A stretch of 64,000 nt of DNA from the NCBI RefSeq assembly GCF_001584325.1, contig NZ_LSAZ01000004.1, forward strand, positions 1-64,000, given 5' to 3'. A model generated the notes under the pieces. The model saw only the letters and a list, made by a program, of their open reading frames with translations, was not told where the DNA came from and ran no database searches. Both the position numbers and the translations under genes were made by a program. Shown piece after piece: positions 27,303-38,571 of this stretch (positions are counted from its first letter, which is position 1; each line of letters opens with the position of its first letter). The stretch is from Bacillus nakamurai (GTDB lineage: Bacteria; Bacillota; Bacilli; Bacillales; Bacillaceae).

Positions 27303-29120
27303 TTATGATTCATGGAACTGGCTTTCGTATAACTCATTGTAAAATCCTTTTTGCTTCAGAAGTTCTGCATGGCTCCCTTTTTCAGCCATTTCTCCGTCCT
27401 TTAACACAAGAATCTGATCGGCTCTTTGGATCGTGTTCAGCCTGTGGGCGATGATGACGCTTGTTCTGCCCTCCATTAAACGGCCGAGCGCTTCTTGTAT
27501 TTTCACTTCTGTCACTGTATCGATGTTGCTTGTCGCTTCATCCAATATCAAGAGAACCGGGTCTGCCAAAACAGCTCTCGCAATGGAAATGAGCTGCTTC
27601 TGTCCTTGGCTGATGCCGGCCCCGTTTTGGGTAAGAACCGTATCATAACCTTTCGGCAGCCGTTCAATGAAGCTGTGGGCATTGGCTGCTTTTGCGGCTT
27701 CCTCTACCTCTTGGTCAGAAGCGTCCAGGCGTCCGTAGCGGATATTCTCCCTGATGGTGCCCTGGAACAGAAACGAATCTTGAAGAACAAACCCCATGTT
27801 TTTTCGCAGGCTTGATCTTGTCAACTTTTTAATATCTGTTCCGTCAATAAGCACTTTTCCTTCGTTCGGCTCATAAAAGCGGGCGATCAGGCTCGTGACT
27901 GTTGTTTTCCCCGCTCCGGTCGGGCCGACAAACGCGATGGACTGTCCTTTTGGAACTTTGAAGGAAAGGTGCTTTAAGATCGGGCTGCCCTCCTCATAAC
28001 CGAAGGAGACATCGCGAAATTCAATTTCTCCCGTTGTCATCGGCTGATACAGCGCATACTCCTCATCTTGGCGCTCTTCTTTTTCATCCAGCACGTCAAA
28101 AACGCGTTCAGCCCCCGCAATGGCAGATAACATCGTATTGAACTGATTGGCAAGATCATTTAAAGGGCGTGTGAACTGCCGCGAGTATTCGGCAAATACT
28201 ACGATTGAACCGATTGAGATCCACCCTTTCAGCGCAAACAGCCCGCCAATCGCGGCAATAATCGTAAAGCTTAAGTTATTTAACGAGTTCATCACTTTTG
28301 GAATAAATCCTGAAATTGTCTGCGCCCAAAATCCTGATGATTTTAAAGCGGCGTTTTTTTCTAAAAATTCCTCGGTGATGCGGTCTTCCCGCGAGTATGC
28401 CTTGATGACCTTGGCCCCTGAGATCGACTCCTCGATAAAACCGTTCAGCTCGCCGAGGTTTTTCTGCTGCTGCTTAAACAGCATGCCCGTCCGGTTGGTG
28501 ATCCATTTGATGCTGATGAACATGATCGGAATAACCAGAAGTGTAATGAGCGTCAAAAGCGGGCTCATGTACAGCATGACAGCAATTGTTCCGACGAATG
28601 TAATCACGCTCGATAACACCTGGATAACGGACGTATTTAATGTTGAGCTGACATTTTCAATATCATTTGTGACCCGGCTCATTAAGTCGCCAAGGCGCTG
28701 CTTGTCAAAAAACGGAATGGGCAGCTCATGCAGATGGGTAAACAGCTCGCTCCGCATTTTAAATACCGTGCTTTGAGAAATATTGATCATCCAATAGTTC
28801 TGAAACCATAAAGACAGTGACTGGACGATATAAATCCCAAGAAGGATAAAAAGAACGGGCAATAATCCGTTTGTTGTGCGACCGACGATAAAATGGTCAA
28901 TCGCCCTCCCGATCACAAACGGTCCGAGAAGACCGAAGATGGCGCTGATGACCACCATCACCATAACGAGTGTCAAAAGCCCTTTTTTCTCGGCTAAATA
29001 GGACCAGATTCTTCGCAGCGTCCCTTTTGTATCCTTTACTTTTGCCCGTTTTTTGGCGCCTTCCTTCGAGGTGAGCGGTATTTTCGGATATCGGAAAGGT
29101 TTACGAATGTCTTTTTGCAC
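27303..29120 (-). CDS. yfiC: YfiC ABC exporter half-transporter
   Basis: ABC exporter subunit of 605 residues: six membrane helices (about 50-330) and a nucleotide-binding domain with Walker A GPTGAGKTT, signature ISQGQKQ (non-canonical in place of LSGGQ) and Walker B LLILDEATSNID with the catalytic Glu intact. The start is the GTG at 29120 behind AAAGGAGGGAG; an in-frame TTG at 29141 contains the ribosome site itself. It overlaps the end of yfiB by 20 bases and pairs with it as a heterodimer. Substrate unknown; multidrug-like. Confidence 0.9.
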   Translation of the reverse strand: MQKDIRKPFRYPKIPLTSKEGAKKRAKVKDTKGTLRRIWSYLAEKKGLLTLVMVMVVISAIFGLLGPFVIGRAIDHFIVGRTTNGLLPVLFILLGIYIVQSLSLWFQNYWMINISQSTVFKMRSELFTHLHELPIPFFDKQRLGDLMSRVTNDIENVSSTLNTSVIQVLSSVITFVGTIAVMLYMSPLLTLITLLVIPIMFISIKWITNRTGMLFKQQQKNLGELNGFIEESISGAKVIKAYSREDRITEEFLEKNAALKSSGFWAQTISGFIPKVMNSLNNLSFTIIAAIGGLFALKGWISIGSIVVFAEYSRQFTRPLNDLANQFNTMLSAIAGAERVFDVLDEKEERQDEEYALYQPMTTGEIEFRDVSFGYEEGSPILKHLSFKVPKGQSIAFVGPTGAGKTTVTSLIARFYEPNEGKVLIDGTDIKKLTRSSLRKNMGFVLQDSFLFQGTIRENIRYGRLDASDQEVEEAAKAANAHSFIERLPKGYDTVLTQNGAGISQGQKQLISIARAVLADPVLLILDEATSNIDTVTEVKIQEALGRLMEGRTSVIIAHRLNTIQRADQILVLKDGEMAEKGSHAELLKQKGFYNELYESQFHES

Positions 29121-30834
29121 CGTCCGCTCCCTCCTTTCCAAACTGTGATTCGTAAATTTGCCGGTACAGCTGAGACTGTGCCATCAGCTCTTGATGCGTG
29201 CCTTTGGCAAGCAGCTCCCCGTCTTCAAGCAATAATATGGCGTCCGCCTTCATTGCTGTCGTTATTTTTTGCGTGATAATGAGTGTCGTACATTCATAGG
29301 TTCTGATCGCTCCCAAAAGCATGGCTTCCGTTTGCAGATCAAGCGCACTTGTGCTGTCGTCCAAAAGCAGGATGGACGGCTTGCGGATAAAAGCCCGCGC
29401 AATGGAAATCCGCTGCTTTTGCCCGCCTGACAAATTGACGCCCCGCTGACCCAGCACCGTGTCGTATCCATTTGAAAGCTTCATAATCGTTTCATGAATT
29501 TGCGCGTCCTTGGCGGCTTGAATTACTTCATCTAGTGAAGCATCCTCTCGTCCCCAGGCAATATTTTCCCGAATCGTCCCGGAAAACAGAAGCACTTCCT
29601 GCGGGACGTAGCCGATCTCGCTGCGCAGCCCGTGAGCGGAAAATCCGCCGATCGGTTTACCGTCAATGAAAATAGCGCCGGAGTCTGCTTTGTACAGCCG
29701 CGGAATCAGCTGAAAGAGCGTTGATTTTCCTGAACCTGTCGCCCCCATGATGGCAATGGTTTCCTTCGGTTTTGCGGAGAAGGACACGTCATGAAGCGCA
29801 TCTTTTTCCATTTCAGGGTAACGGAAGGACACTTGCTGAAATTCAATGCCGCCTTTCAGCGGTTCAGCCAGGATGCTCCCTTTCCCCTCATCGCCCTCTG
29901 TTTCCAGCACCTCGCCGATTCTTTCGCCCGAAGCCTTTGCCCGGGAAAAAACCATAATAAGAAACGGAAATACTGATAATGCGCCGGTAATCCGCGTCGC
30001 GTAGTTAATCACGGAGACGACATCGCCGACCTGCGCCCCGCCCTGATCGATGCTGCGGGCGCCGAACCATAGAATAAACAAAATACACATGTTCATTAAC
30101 AGCATTAAAATCGGCATCGCCGCTTCAACGAGACGAAAAGCGGAAACCGTTTTTTGCATCAGCATCGTATTGGATTTCAAAAAACGTTTCACTTCATGGC
30201 TTGCCCGAAGGAGCGCTTTGATCAGCTTAATCGCGGTCAAATTCTCCTGCATAATCGTATTCACTTGATCGAGCCGTTTTTGCACGGAACGAAACAGCGC
30301 GCCGCCTTTTTTCAGCACCCAAAGCAAAAACAAAATCAAGATCGGAACCGTGATCAAGAGGAAAAACCCGAGCTTCACATTAACGGTCAGTGAAAGGATA
30401 ATACCTCCGACAATCATTAAAGGCGCCCGGAGCATAAACCGAAGGCTCATAAAGATCATATTTTGGACCTGTGTCACATCATTTGTCAGCCTTGTGATAA
30501 AGGATGTGGATGAAAATTGCGCAAACGTCGAATAAGAGAAGGATTGAATTTTTTGAAAAATCCCTTTTCTCGTATCATACGCATAGCTCTGGCTGATGTG
30601 GGCGGAATAAAAGGAGTTTAAAATCCCTGACACAAATGAAATAACGGTCAGCCCGATCATCACGCCGCCCCACAGCCAGACAGTGCCCAAATCTTGTTTT
30701 AAAATTCCTTCGTCGATGATTTTCCCGATGAGCAGGGGCTGCATCAGCTCTACCGCAAGCTCGATGAGCATGAGCAAAAGAGCAATTCCGGCTAAAAGAG
30801 AATACGGTTTTACATATGATAAAGCCTTTGACAT
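29101..30834 (-). CDS. yfiB: YfiB ABC exporter half-transporter with degenerate ATP site
   Basis: A 577-residue ABC exporter subunit with six membrane helices (about 15-310) and a nucleotide-binding domain: Walker A GATGSGKST, canonical signature LSGGQKQRIS, Walker B ILLLDDSTSALD. The catalytic Glu after Walker B is replaced by Asp, and the partner YfiC has the altered signature: the combination typical of heterodimeric exporters with one degenerate ATPase site (compare BmrCD). The ATG at 30834 follows TTTGGAGG. Export substrate unknown. Confidence 0.9.
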   Translation of the reverse strand: MSKALSYVKPYSLLAGIALLLMLIELAVELMQPLLIGKIIDEGILKQDLGTVWLWGGVMIGLTVISFVSGILNSFYSAHISQSYAYDTRKGIFQKIQSFSYSTFAQFSSTSFITRLTNDVTQVQNMIFMSLRFMLRAPLMIVGGIILSLTVNVKLGFFLLITVPILILFLLWVLKKGGALFRSVQKRLDQVNTIMQENLTAIKLIKALLRASHEVKRFLKSNTMLMQKTVSAFRLVEAAMPILMLLMNMCILFILWFGARSIDQGGAQVGDVVSVINYATRITGALSVFPFLIMVFSRAKASGERIGEVLETEGDEGKGSILAEPLKGGIEFQQVSFRYPEMEKDALHDVSFSAKPKETIAIMGATGSGKSTLFQLIPRLYKADSGAIFIDGKPIGGFSAHGLRSEIGYVPQEVLLFSGTIRENIAWGREDASLDEVIQAAKDAQIHETIMKLSNGYDTVLGQRGVNLSGGQKQRISIARAFIRKPSILLLDDSTSALDLQTEAMLLGAIRTYECTTLIITQKITTAMKADAILLLEDGELLAKGTHQELMAQSQLYRQIYESQFGKEGADGAKRHS

Positions 30835-30950
30835 GTGTGAGCCTCCAAATCCTTTGTTCAATACTATTATTTTATGCCTTTAGGGCGAATGAATAAAGGA
30901 TTTTGGTCTTTCATTTTGTGATATCCGCCATACGGAAAAAATGCCAAACG

Positions 30951-30980
30951 AAAAACCTTCCCCGGACAGGAAGGTTTTTT
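30951..30980 (-). terminator. malP terminator
   Basis: Stem AAAAACCTTCC/GGAAGGTTTTT with T run, just downstream of malP on the minus strand. Confidence 0.85.
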
Positions 30981-30983
30981 CTG

Positions 30984-32570
30984 TTATCCGTTCAATTGAT
31001 CCTCAATGCGCGCCCTCATTTGCGGCACGCCTAACCCGATAATGACCTGAAGCGCCCTGCCTTTTCTGACGACGCCGTGGGCGCCCAGCTCCCTGAAGGC
31101 GCTGTCGTCTTTGACCTTTGAATCGTCCGCTACGCTGACACGGAGGCGGGTGGCGCAATTGGTGACCTCCGTAATATTGTCTTTTCCGCCCAGCGCTTCA
31201 ATATACAAAGCCGCCGTATCCCGTTCTGTTTCATCCGCCGCGGCTGTTTCTTTTGCGGCCTGCTTTCGTTCTTTGTACTCTTTTTTAGAATACAGCTTTG
31301 TTTCCTGCCCTTCTTCTTTTTCCCTTCCCGGCGTAGCGATATTAAATTTGAGAATGAGGAATCGGAAAACGAAAAAGTAGATGGCGGTAAAGGATAATCC
31401 GATTAAAATCTGATACACATACGTCAAGCCGTGGCTGCTTGCAAGCGGTATCCAGTTTAGCGTCACCGCTTCGATCAAGCCCCCGCCCATATTTCCGACG
31501 ACACCGGCCATATACATGGCGGTTGCCATGGAAGCGGCAAGCAATGCATGCACTGCGAATAAAAAAGGCGAAATAAACAGGAATGTAAATTCAATCGGCT
31601 CCGTAATGCCGGCAATAATCGATGTCAGCGTGACCGGTATTAACAGGCCGGCGACAATTTTTTTCTTCTCCTTTGAAGCCGTGGCATAAAAGGCGAGCGC
31701 GATGCCCGGGATGCCAAAAATCTTTGAGTTGCCGTGAAGCGCGAAACCGCCTTGCGGGAATAACTCTTTCAGCGGTTTGGCAGATTGAGAGTATTCGCCG
31801 AGATGCTGCGCCCAATAGGTGACAATGCCGCCTTCAGCCACAGCCGGCCCGTAAACAAACGGGGCGTAAATAAAATGATGCAGCCCGGTCGGAATTAAGA
31901 TCCTCTCTAAGAACGTGTAGAACCATACGCCAAGCGCCCCTGACGCAACGAGAAAGCTTTGCAGCGAGGCGATGCCGGACTGAACCATCGGCCATACGTA
32001 AGCAACCGCGAGTGAAATCGGTATCATAATGAAAAAAGAGATGATGACAATGTACGAGGACCCTTGGAAAATACCGAGGAAATCCGGCAGTTTCTTATCA
32101 AAAAAGCGATTGTGTAAGTAGACGACAATGGAAGAAATAAAAATCGCTCCGATAATGTTCGTATCAAGCGTTTTAATACCGGCAATCATCGTCAGGCCGC
32201 TCGTTCCGCCGACCTCCTGATTCATATCGACATGAAAAGCCCCGCCCCATACCGTCAGAATCGCGTTGATAAAGTAGTTGAATGTCAAATAAACTGTAAG
32301 CGCTTCCAAGCAAGCCCGCGCCTGTGCTTTTTTCGCTAAAGCCACAGGTATGCCGATCGCAAACAGAAGCGGCATTTGATTAAAGACGGTCCAGCCGCCT
32401 TGTTCAATGACGTACCAGCATTGATACCAAAGCCCGTCAGGATCAGCCAGCGGCCCCATCAGTGTTTTATTTTTAAAGAGCGTACTCAGACCGACAATAA
32501 TGCCGGAGAATGCAAATAACAAAACAGGCACAAACATCGCGCTGCCGAAGCGCTGAACTTTTTGCATCAT
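30984..32570 (-). CDS. malP: PTS maltose-specific EIICB component
   Basis: Membrane transporter that imports and phosphorylates maltose. The 528-residue protein has the EIIC domain (about ten helices, residues 1-420, with the GITEPIEFTFLF motif) and a C-terminal EIIB domain (about 445-528) with the phosphorylatable Cys in VTNCATRLRV. No EIIA domain is attached, so phosphate must come from the glucose EIIA. The ATG at 32570 follows GGGAGG. It is the last gene of the malA-glvR-malP operon (glvC in older naming). Confidence 0.93.
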   Translation of the reverse strand: MMQKVQRFGSAMFVPVLLFAFSGIIVGLSTLFKNKTLMGPLADPDGLWYQCWYVIEQGGWTVFNQMPLLFAIGIPVALAKKAQARACLEALTVYLTFNYFINAILTVWGGAFHVDMNQEVGGTSGLTMIAGIKTLDTNIIGAIFISSIVVYLHNRFFDKKLPDFLGIFQGSSYIVIISFFIMIPISLAVAYVWPMVQSGIASLQSFLVASGALGVWFYTFLERILIPTGLHHFIYAPFVYGPAVAEGGIVTYWAQHLGEYSQSAKPLKELFPQGGFALHGNSKIFGIPGIALAFYATASKEKKKIVAGLLIPVTLTSIIAGITEPIEFTFLFISPFLFAVHALLAASMATAMYMAGVVGNMGGGLIEAVTLNWIPLASSHGLTYVYQILIGLSFTAIYFFVFRFLILKFNIATPGREKEEGQETKLYSKKEYKERKQAAKETAAADETERDTAALYIEALGGKDNITEVTNCATRLRVSVADDSKVKDDSAFRELGAHGVVRKGRALQVIIGLGVPQMRARIEDQLNG

Positions 32571-32584
32571 ATCGCAACCTCCCG

Positions 32585-33346
32585 TTATTCATCAAAATTT
32601 TCAAGCTCTTTGTAATCAACATATGCGCGGAACAGCGCTTCACCCACAAGAAAAAAAGGAACAAACGCTACAATTTCCGTTTTATCGCTTAACATCACCG
32701 GCTTGCTTGTCGCATAAAGATTATGCGGTGTCGTTTGGGCCAGTACGTTGTTTTTCAGGTTGGTGATTGAAATAAACGGAACCCCCTTTGCGGACAGGGC
32801 CCTTGCCTGCGGTATCAGTTCAGGCGTTTCGCCGGATAAGGAAATAATAATGAATAAGTCATCCACATTAAAATCATCACGCATGAGTTCAAATTCTGTT
32901 TTATCCTGTATTAAAATCAGATACTTCCGCCGGGATACAAACATCCTTTGCAGCTCCCGGGCACACACCCTCTGCGCCGTGCCCGATCCGTAAACGAAAA
33001 TCCGCTTTGCTTCGTCTATCAGCCGGCACATTTCTGTCATATCTTTTGACTTCACATATTTCAGATTGGCTTCAATATCGTCCAGCAGCTTTTCAAAGCT
33101 CATACTCTCACCCTCTTCAGGCTGATCCTCCCACTTCAGAAATACACGAAATTCACTGTAGCCGCTGAAGCCGAGTTTTTGGGCAAGCCGCAATATAGAA
33201 GAGCGCGAAACATTGCAGGCTTTCGCCATATCATTGATGCCAAGGCGGTAGCACGTATGCTTATGATTCAATATATATTTTAAAATATAAAAATCGTTAT
33301 CATTTAGTTTACCGTAATGCTGATTGATCAGTTCTTCCAGCCGCAT
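32585..33346 (-). CDS. glvR: RpiR-family activator of the maltose operon
   Basis: A 254-residue RpiR-type regulator: N-terminal helix-turn-helix (about 1-75, MAKACNVSRSSILRLAQKLGF) and a SIS sugar-phosphate domain (about 105-240, VYGSGTAQRVCARELQRMF, IIISLSGETPE). The ATG at 33346 follows GGGGGGAT and gives the length of B. subtilis GlvR/MalR, which activates the operon in the presence of maltose. The gene lies between malA and malP. Confidence 0.92.
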   Translation of the reverse strand: MRLEELINQHYGKLNDNDFYILKYILNHKHTCYRLGINDMAKACNVSRSSILRLAQKLGFSGYSEFRVFLKWEDQPEEGESMSFEKLLDDIEANLKYVKSKDMTEMCRLIDEAKRIFVYGSGTAQRVCARELQRMFVSRRKYLILIQDKTEFELMRDDFNVDDLFIIISLSGETPELIPQARALSAKGVPFISITNLKNNVLAQTTPHNLYATSKPVMLSDKTEIVAFVPFFLVGEALFRAYVDYKELENFDE

Positions 33347-33414
33347 CCCAAAATCCCCCCGTTTTCTTTCTATTATATAGAATAACAGATGAAGAAAACG
33401 GGGGAAGATTGTCA

Positions 33415-34794
<1,380 letters not shown>

Positions 34795-34907
34795 TTATTT
34801 ATATCATGGGACGAACCTCCCTGTACCGTAATTTGGAGAGTTAGGTCATTTGATCAATTTTAGTTATTTTTCTCAAAGAGCGGGAAATTTCTCAGGGAGC
34901 TCAAGTC

Positions 34908-34939
34908 AAAAAGGCTGCAATGCTCTGCAGCCTTTTTTT
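34908..34939 (-). terminator. Terminator of the MDR oxidoreductase gene
   Basis: Stem AAAAAGGCTGCA/TGCAGCCTTTTT with T run on the plus strand and A run opposite; functions for the minus-strand gene. Confidence 0.8.
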
Positions 34940-35934
34940 CAACTGGATGAGCTGAAATCAAGCAAGATTTTTCCCTTCGCCAGCTCATTGCAGCGTAATG
35001 CCTCTTTATATCGTTCAAAGCGGAATACGGCGGCCGGAGCATTCATAGTTAAATCCCCCTTGGCAAACAGATCAATCACCTCTGAAAAGCGGCGGCGGTA
35101 TGCTTCGGCGGTGTGATGTTCATTCCAAAGCCGTAAAGCAAACAGCTTGGGAGACAAGTGATACGTTTCGTGCAGTTTTTTCCAATCTGCCGGAATTCCT
35201 GAAAGCAGTCCATAGCTGACTAGCATGCCGTTTGGTTTTAACCCGCCTGCCAATATTTCGCTGTCTGCACCGCCTACAGCATCAATCGCATAATCAGCCC
35301 CCTTGCCGCTGCATGCATCAGCGATCATTTCTGTCACATGCCCTTTGGAGGCATCAATAACCTTCCATGCCCCAAACGCCTGAAGCTGTTTTGCGCTGCC
35401 TTCATTTCGGGCGATGGCGATTAGCCGAAATCCGAGCACCCTCGAAAGCTGGGCAAAGATCAAGGCGATTGAAGTGCCTCCGCCGTTCATCAGCAGCAGA
35501 TCATTCGGTTGTATGTCCAGTGTTTCTTTACAAATCAGCCATGCCGTCAGCGGATTGATATACAGCCGGCATGCATCATGATCGCTGATCACAGGCGGCA
35601 CCTCGATGGCATACTTAGCTTTTACGGTTACATATTGCTGCCAAGTGCCTTCACCTCTCACCGGCACAACCCGCTTGCCGATCATGTCTTGTGATACATC
35701 TGCGCCTGTATCGATAACAATGCCGACTCCTTCATAACCGGCCGTCGCAGGGAGTTTGATACGGTGTGAATATGCCCCGCTGATCGGAATCAAATCAGAA
35801 GGATTAATCGGGCTTACAAGCATTTTAACGAGCACTTCATCAGCTTGAAGCGGCGCCTTGTCTTTTTGGCAAAGCTGTAATTGTTCTAATGGGTCTCCAA
35901 AGGCTTTATATAGTAAAGCAGCATTCTCCAACAT
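34939..35934 (-). CDS. Zinc-free MDR oxidoreductase (quinone/enoyl reductase type)
   Basis: Medium-chain dehydrogenase of 331 residues with the GroES-like domain ([11 protein letters not shown], about 48-58) and a Rossmann domain (about 140-270) with [17 protein letters not shown]. The two zinc-binding clusters of alcohol dehydrogenases are absent, which points to the quinone oxidoreductase or 2-enoyl thioester reductase branch. The ATG at 35934 follows GAAGGGA. No close B. subtilis gene name is recalled for this place; it stands alone between the maltose operon and yfjF. Confidence 0.8.
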   Translation of the reverse strand: MLENAALLYKAFGDPLEQLQLCQKDKAPLQADEVLVKMLVSPINPSDLIPISGAYSHRIKLPATAGYEGVGIVIDTGADVSQDMIGKRVVPVRGEGTWQQYVTVKAKYAIEVPPVISDHDACRLYINPLTAWLICKETLDIQPNDLLLMNGGGTSIALIFAQLSRVLGFRLIAIARNEGSAKQLQAFGAWKVIDASKGHVTEMIADACSGKGADYAIDAVGGADSEILAGGLKPNGMLVSYGLLSGIPADWKKLHETYHLSPKLFALRLWNEHHTAEAYRRRFSEVIDLFAKGDLTMNAPAAVFRFERYKEALRCNELAKGKILLDFSSSS

Positions 35935-36053
35935 TATCCCTTCCTTTGTGGCGTTTTTTTAAGAATGCTCTTTTTTTAAAAGTAAGTCAATGTTTACAAA
36001 GTGCTCTCGAAATTCTTATGATAAAAGGAAATGAAAAAAGCGGGAGTGCTGTC

Positions 36054-36380
36054 ATGCTGTTTACTATTGTTTTGTTTATCGCTGCCGGGCTTGCCGAGAT
36101 CGGCGGCGGGTATTTGATTTGGCTGTGGCTGAGGGAAATGAAGCCCGTCGGATACGGGATTGCGGGAGCGCTCATTCTGATTGCCTACGGCGTGATCCCG
36201 ACATTTCAATCATTTCCTTCGTTCGGCCGTGTGTATGCCGCATACGGAGGAGTATTTATTGTGCTTGCCGTTCTGTGGGGATGGCTCGTCGACAGGAAAA
36301 CGCCTGATCTGTACGACTGTGCCGGAGCGCTGATTTGTCTTCTCGGCGTCGGCATCATGCTGTTTGCGCCGAGAGGATAA
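36054..36380 (+). CDS. yfjF: UPF0060 membrane protein YfjF
   Basis: A 108-residue protein of the YnfA/UPF0060 family, with four hydrophobic helices and the conserved [18 protein letters not shown] block near the N-terminus. The ATG at 36054 behind GGGAG fits the family length; a longer reading frame to 35889 has no ribosome site. Small-multidrug-resistance-like topology, function unknown. Convergent with sspH. Confidence 0.9.
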   Translation: MLFTIVLFIAAGLAEIGGGYLIWLWLREMKPVGYGIAGALILIAYGVIPTFQSFPSFGRVYAAYGGVFIVLAVLWGWLVDRKTPDLYDCAGALICLLGVGIMLFAPRG

Positions 36381-36410
36381 AAGGCCCGCTGTGATCAGCA
36401 GGCCTTTTTT
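36380..36410. terminator. Bidirectional terminator yfjF/sspH
   Basis: Stem AAAGGCC-GCTG/CAGC-GGCCTTT with one bulged base on each arm, followed by T residues; lies between the convergent genes. Confidence 0.75.
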
Positions 36411-36591
36411 AAAAATGTTCTTGTAAATCCGAAAGAAGCACTTCTTGCTCAAACTGAGGATTGCCGATAGGGAAAATGCGTGCTGTTTCCTTGTCTTCGT
36501 TGACATGCTGAATATAAATAGGAACTCCTTCATATGTCACATACGCCATTGCAGCGGATTCGGCAATGTCTTTTGCGCGTTGTGTATTCAT
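36409..36591 (-). CDS. sspH: Small acid-soluble spore protein H
   Basis: Sixty-residue H-type SASP (MNTQRAKDIAESAAMAYVTYEGVPIYIQHV), a minor forespore protein. The VYIQHV-type segment and the LxEH ending are family features. The ATG at 36591 lies behind AAGGAGGT. Position between yfjF and acoR as in B. subtilis. Confidence 0.9.
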   Translation of the reverse strand: MNTQRAKDIAESAAMAYVTYEGVPIYIQHVNEDKETARIFPIGNPQFEQEVLLSDLQEHF

Positions 36592-36657
36592 GTCTCAAAC
36601 CTCCTTTACGCCACACACATAAAGTGTCCGGCAGGCAAAGGAAGTATGCTGTTTTTC

Positions 36658-38466
36658 TTAACATTGCCCGGCAGACAGCTTGAATCTTTTCAGCCGTTTG
36701 TAAAATGTGCTGCGCGGGATGCCCGCCATCTTTGCGGCCAGCGTGACATTTCCCTTGGCGGATTCGAGGGCGTTTATGATGATGTTTTTCTGTATATGCT
36801 CCCGAATGGCTGACGTCGGGGCTTTGCCCGAATCAGAGGACTGCTGTGCAGGCGCAAGCCCCGATGCTTCGAGCAGTGATGAGAGGGGGCGGCTTGATAA
36901 CCGGCCGTCCGGGAACATGACGGAAAGACGTTCAAATACATTAAACAATTCCCGGATATTGCCCGGCCATTCCCGGCTCTTTAATATGTCTAAAAATTCC
37001 TGCGGAAGCTCGCCCGCCCAGTTGCTGTTTTTCTTGAATTGGTAAAAGAGACCGGGAATGTCATCTGTGCGTTCCCTTAACGGCGGGAGGTGAATCGGGC
37101 AGACGTGCAGCCGATAGAATAAATCTTCTCTCAGTTTTTTGTTCTTCACAAGCTGTGTCAGGTCAGCGTGGGTGGCGGTGATGATTCTGATGTCAACGGG
37201 AATCTCTTTTGTCCCGCCGACCGGGGTGACTTTCCGTTCCTGCAGCACCCTTAATAGGGCAACCTGCATGGCATGCGTGATTTCTCCGATTTCATCGAGA
37301 AAAAGCGTGCCTTTATCGGCTTTCAGCAATGCCCCTTTATGGCCTTTCCGTTTCGCTCCCGTGAACGCGCCTTCCGTGTAGCCGAACAGTTCGCTTTCAA
37401 TCAATTTTTCAGGTATGGCTCCGCAATTAACGGCAACAAACGGGCCGTTTTTTCGGGAACTGTTGTCATGGATCGCCCTGGCGGCTACCTCCTTCCCCGT
37501 CCCGGTTTCTCCGGTCAGACAAACCGTCGCGTCTGTTTGAGCCACAAGCTCCAGCTGCCTCAGCATGCTGCGGGATGAACGGCTTTTCCCCGCCGCTCCT
37601 TTGAAAACAAAAGCGGGCTTTTTTTCATTCTTGGATAGGTAAAAGCATGTGCAGCCGTTCTCTTCTTGCACCGCTTGTTTGATGTGAAAGCCCTGTTCCT
37701 CAAGCTCAGACAGCTGCTCTCCGATGAAGTTTTGAACCGGCCGGCTTGCCCCGATGATTCGGCTGTGTTCATTACAAAGGACAATCGGATCGTGTGACTG
37801 GGCGAGTCCGGCAAATTGATTGATCATCTCAAGCTCCTTCATCTTGGTCTTGAGGGCGAGTTCCCGTTCCGCCGAATAAGCGATGGAGGCGGCAATTCCC
37901 AGCATAAAAGGCTGGGCGCAGGCGGCGGGGCAGGAAATGTCAATGACGCCGGCAAGCCTCCCGTCTTCATAACGAATCGGCGCGGCGGAACAGCTCCATT
38001 GGTGGGAAGCGAGCGAATAATGTTCAGAGCCGTGAATAACGACCGGCTCCTTTGTATAAAGGGCCGTGCCGATTGCGTTCGTGCCGACTGCGGTTTCGGT
38101 CCAGCGGGCGCCTTTTAAGAAATTAATGCGTTTCGCTTCATTGATTGTGCGGAGATGGCCGTCGACTGAATGGACAACGCCGTCGGCATCAATCAACAGA
38201 ACCATCATTTCCATTTCCTGCATCGCCTGTTTTATCTTTTCTGCATAAGGCATGGAGGCCGCTAAGAATAACGCGTGCTTTTCGGCCTGCCTTTCAAGAT
38301 TTTCTGCCGGCAGCACGTTCGGGCCCTTTTCAAGATAAGGATTAACGTCCGCTTGTTTGCAGCGGTGCCACGAGGCGGCGACCCGTTTTTGAATGCGGGC
38401 CTCGTCAAGCACGCCCTCTCTCACAAATCGCTTCCAGGTTTGCAAATCATTCCGGATGACATTCAT
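36658..38466 (-). CDS. acoR: AcoR, sigma-54-dependent activator of the acetoin operon
   Basis: Enhancer-binding protein of 602 residues: GAF-type sensory region (about 60-300), AAA+ domain (about 310-530) with Walker A GETGTGKE and the GAFTGA loop that contacts sigma-54, and a Fis-type helix-turn-helix at the C-terminus ([20 protein letters not shown]). The start is the ATG at 38466 behind GGGGGGAG, as longer forms lack a ribosome site. It activates acoABCL with SigL. Its own promoter region carries a cre-like site. Confidence 0.95.
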   Translation of the reverse strand: MNVIRNDLQTWKRFVREGVLDEARIQKRVAASWHRCKQADVNPYLEKGPNVLPAENLERQAEKHALFLAASMPYAEKIKQAMQEMEMMVLLIDADGVVHSVDGHLRTINEAKRINFLKGARWTETAVGTNAIGTALYTKEPVVIHGSEHYSLASHQWSCSAAPIRYEDGRLAGVIDISCPAACAQPFMLGIAASIAYSAERELALKTKMKELEMINQFAGLAQSHDPIVLCNEHSRIIGASRPVQNFIGEQLSELEEQGFHIKQAVQEENGCTCFYLSKNEKKPAFVFKGAAGKSRSSRSMLRQLELVAQTDATVCLTGETGTGKEVAARAIHDNSSRKNGPFVAVNCGAIPEKLIESELFGYTEGAFTGAKRKGHKGALLKADKGTLFLDEIGEITHAMQVALLRVLQERKVTPVGGTKEIPVDIRIITATHADLTQLVKNKKLREDLFYRLHVCPIHLPPLRERTDDIPGLFYQFKKNSNWAGELPQEFLDILKSREWPGNIRELFNVFERLSVMFPDGRLSSRPLSSLLEASGLAPAQQSSDSGKAPTSAIREHIQKNIIINALESAKGNVTLAAKMAGIPRSTFYKRLKRFKLSAGQC

Positions 38467-38519
38467 TTTATTCGCTCCCCCCTGTTCAATCATATCTTTT
38501 CATTTATTGTAGGGGAAAA

Positions 38520-38533
38520 ATAAAGCGCTTTCA
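38520..38533 (-). promoter_or_regulatory. cre-like CcpA site upstream of acoR
   Basis: ATAAAGCGCTTTCA on the plus strand (TGAAAGCGCTTTAT on the minus) matches the catabolite-responsive consensus with one mismatch. It lies 54 bases before the acoR start and after the acoL terminator, in line with glucose repression of acoR. Confidence 0.7.
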
Positions 38534-38539
38534 ATAAAA

Positions 38540-38568
38540 ATAAACCTTCTGAATCTCAGAAGGTTTAT
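38540..38568 (-). terminator. acoL terminator
   Basis: Stem AAACCTTCTGA/TCAGAAGGTTT followed by TTTTTA on the minus strand, separating acoABCL from acoR. Confidence 0.8.
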
Positions 38569-38571
38569 TCG

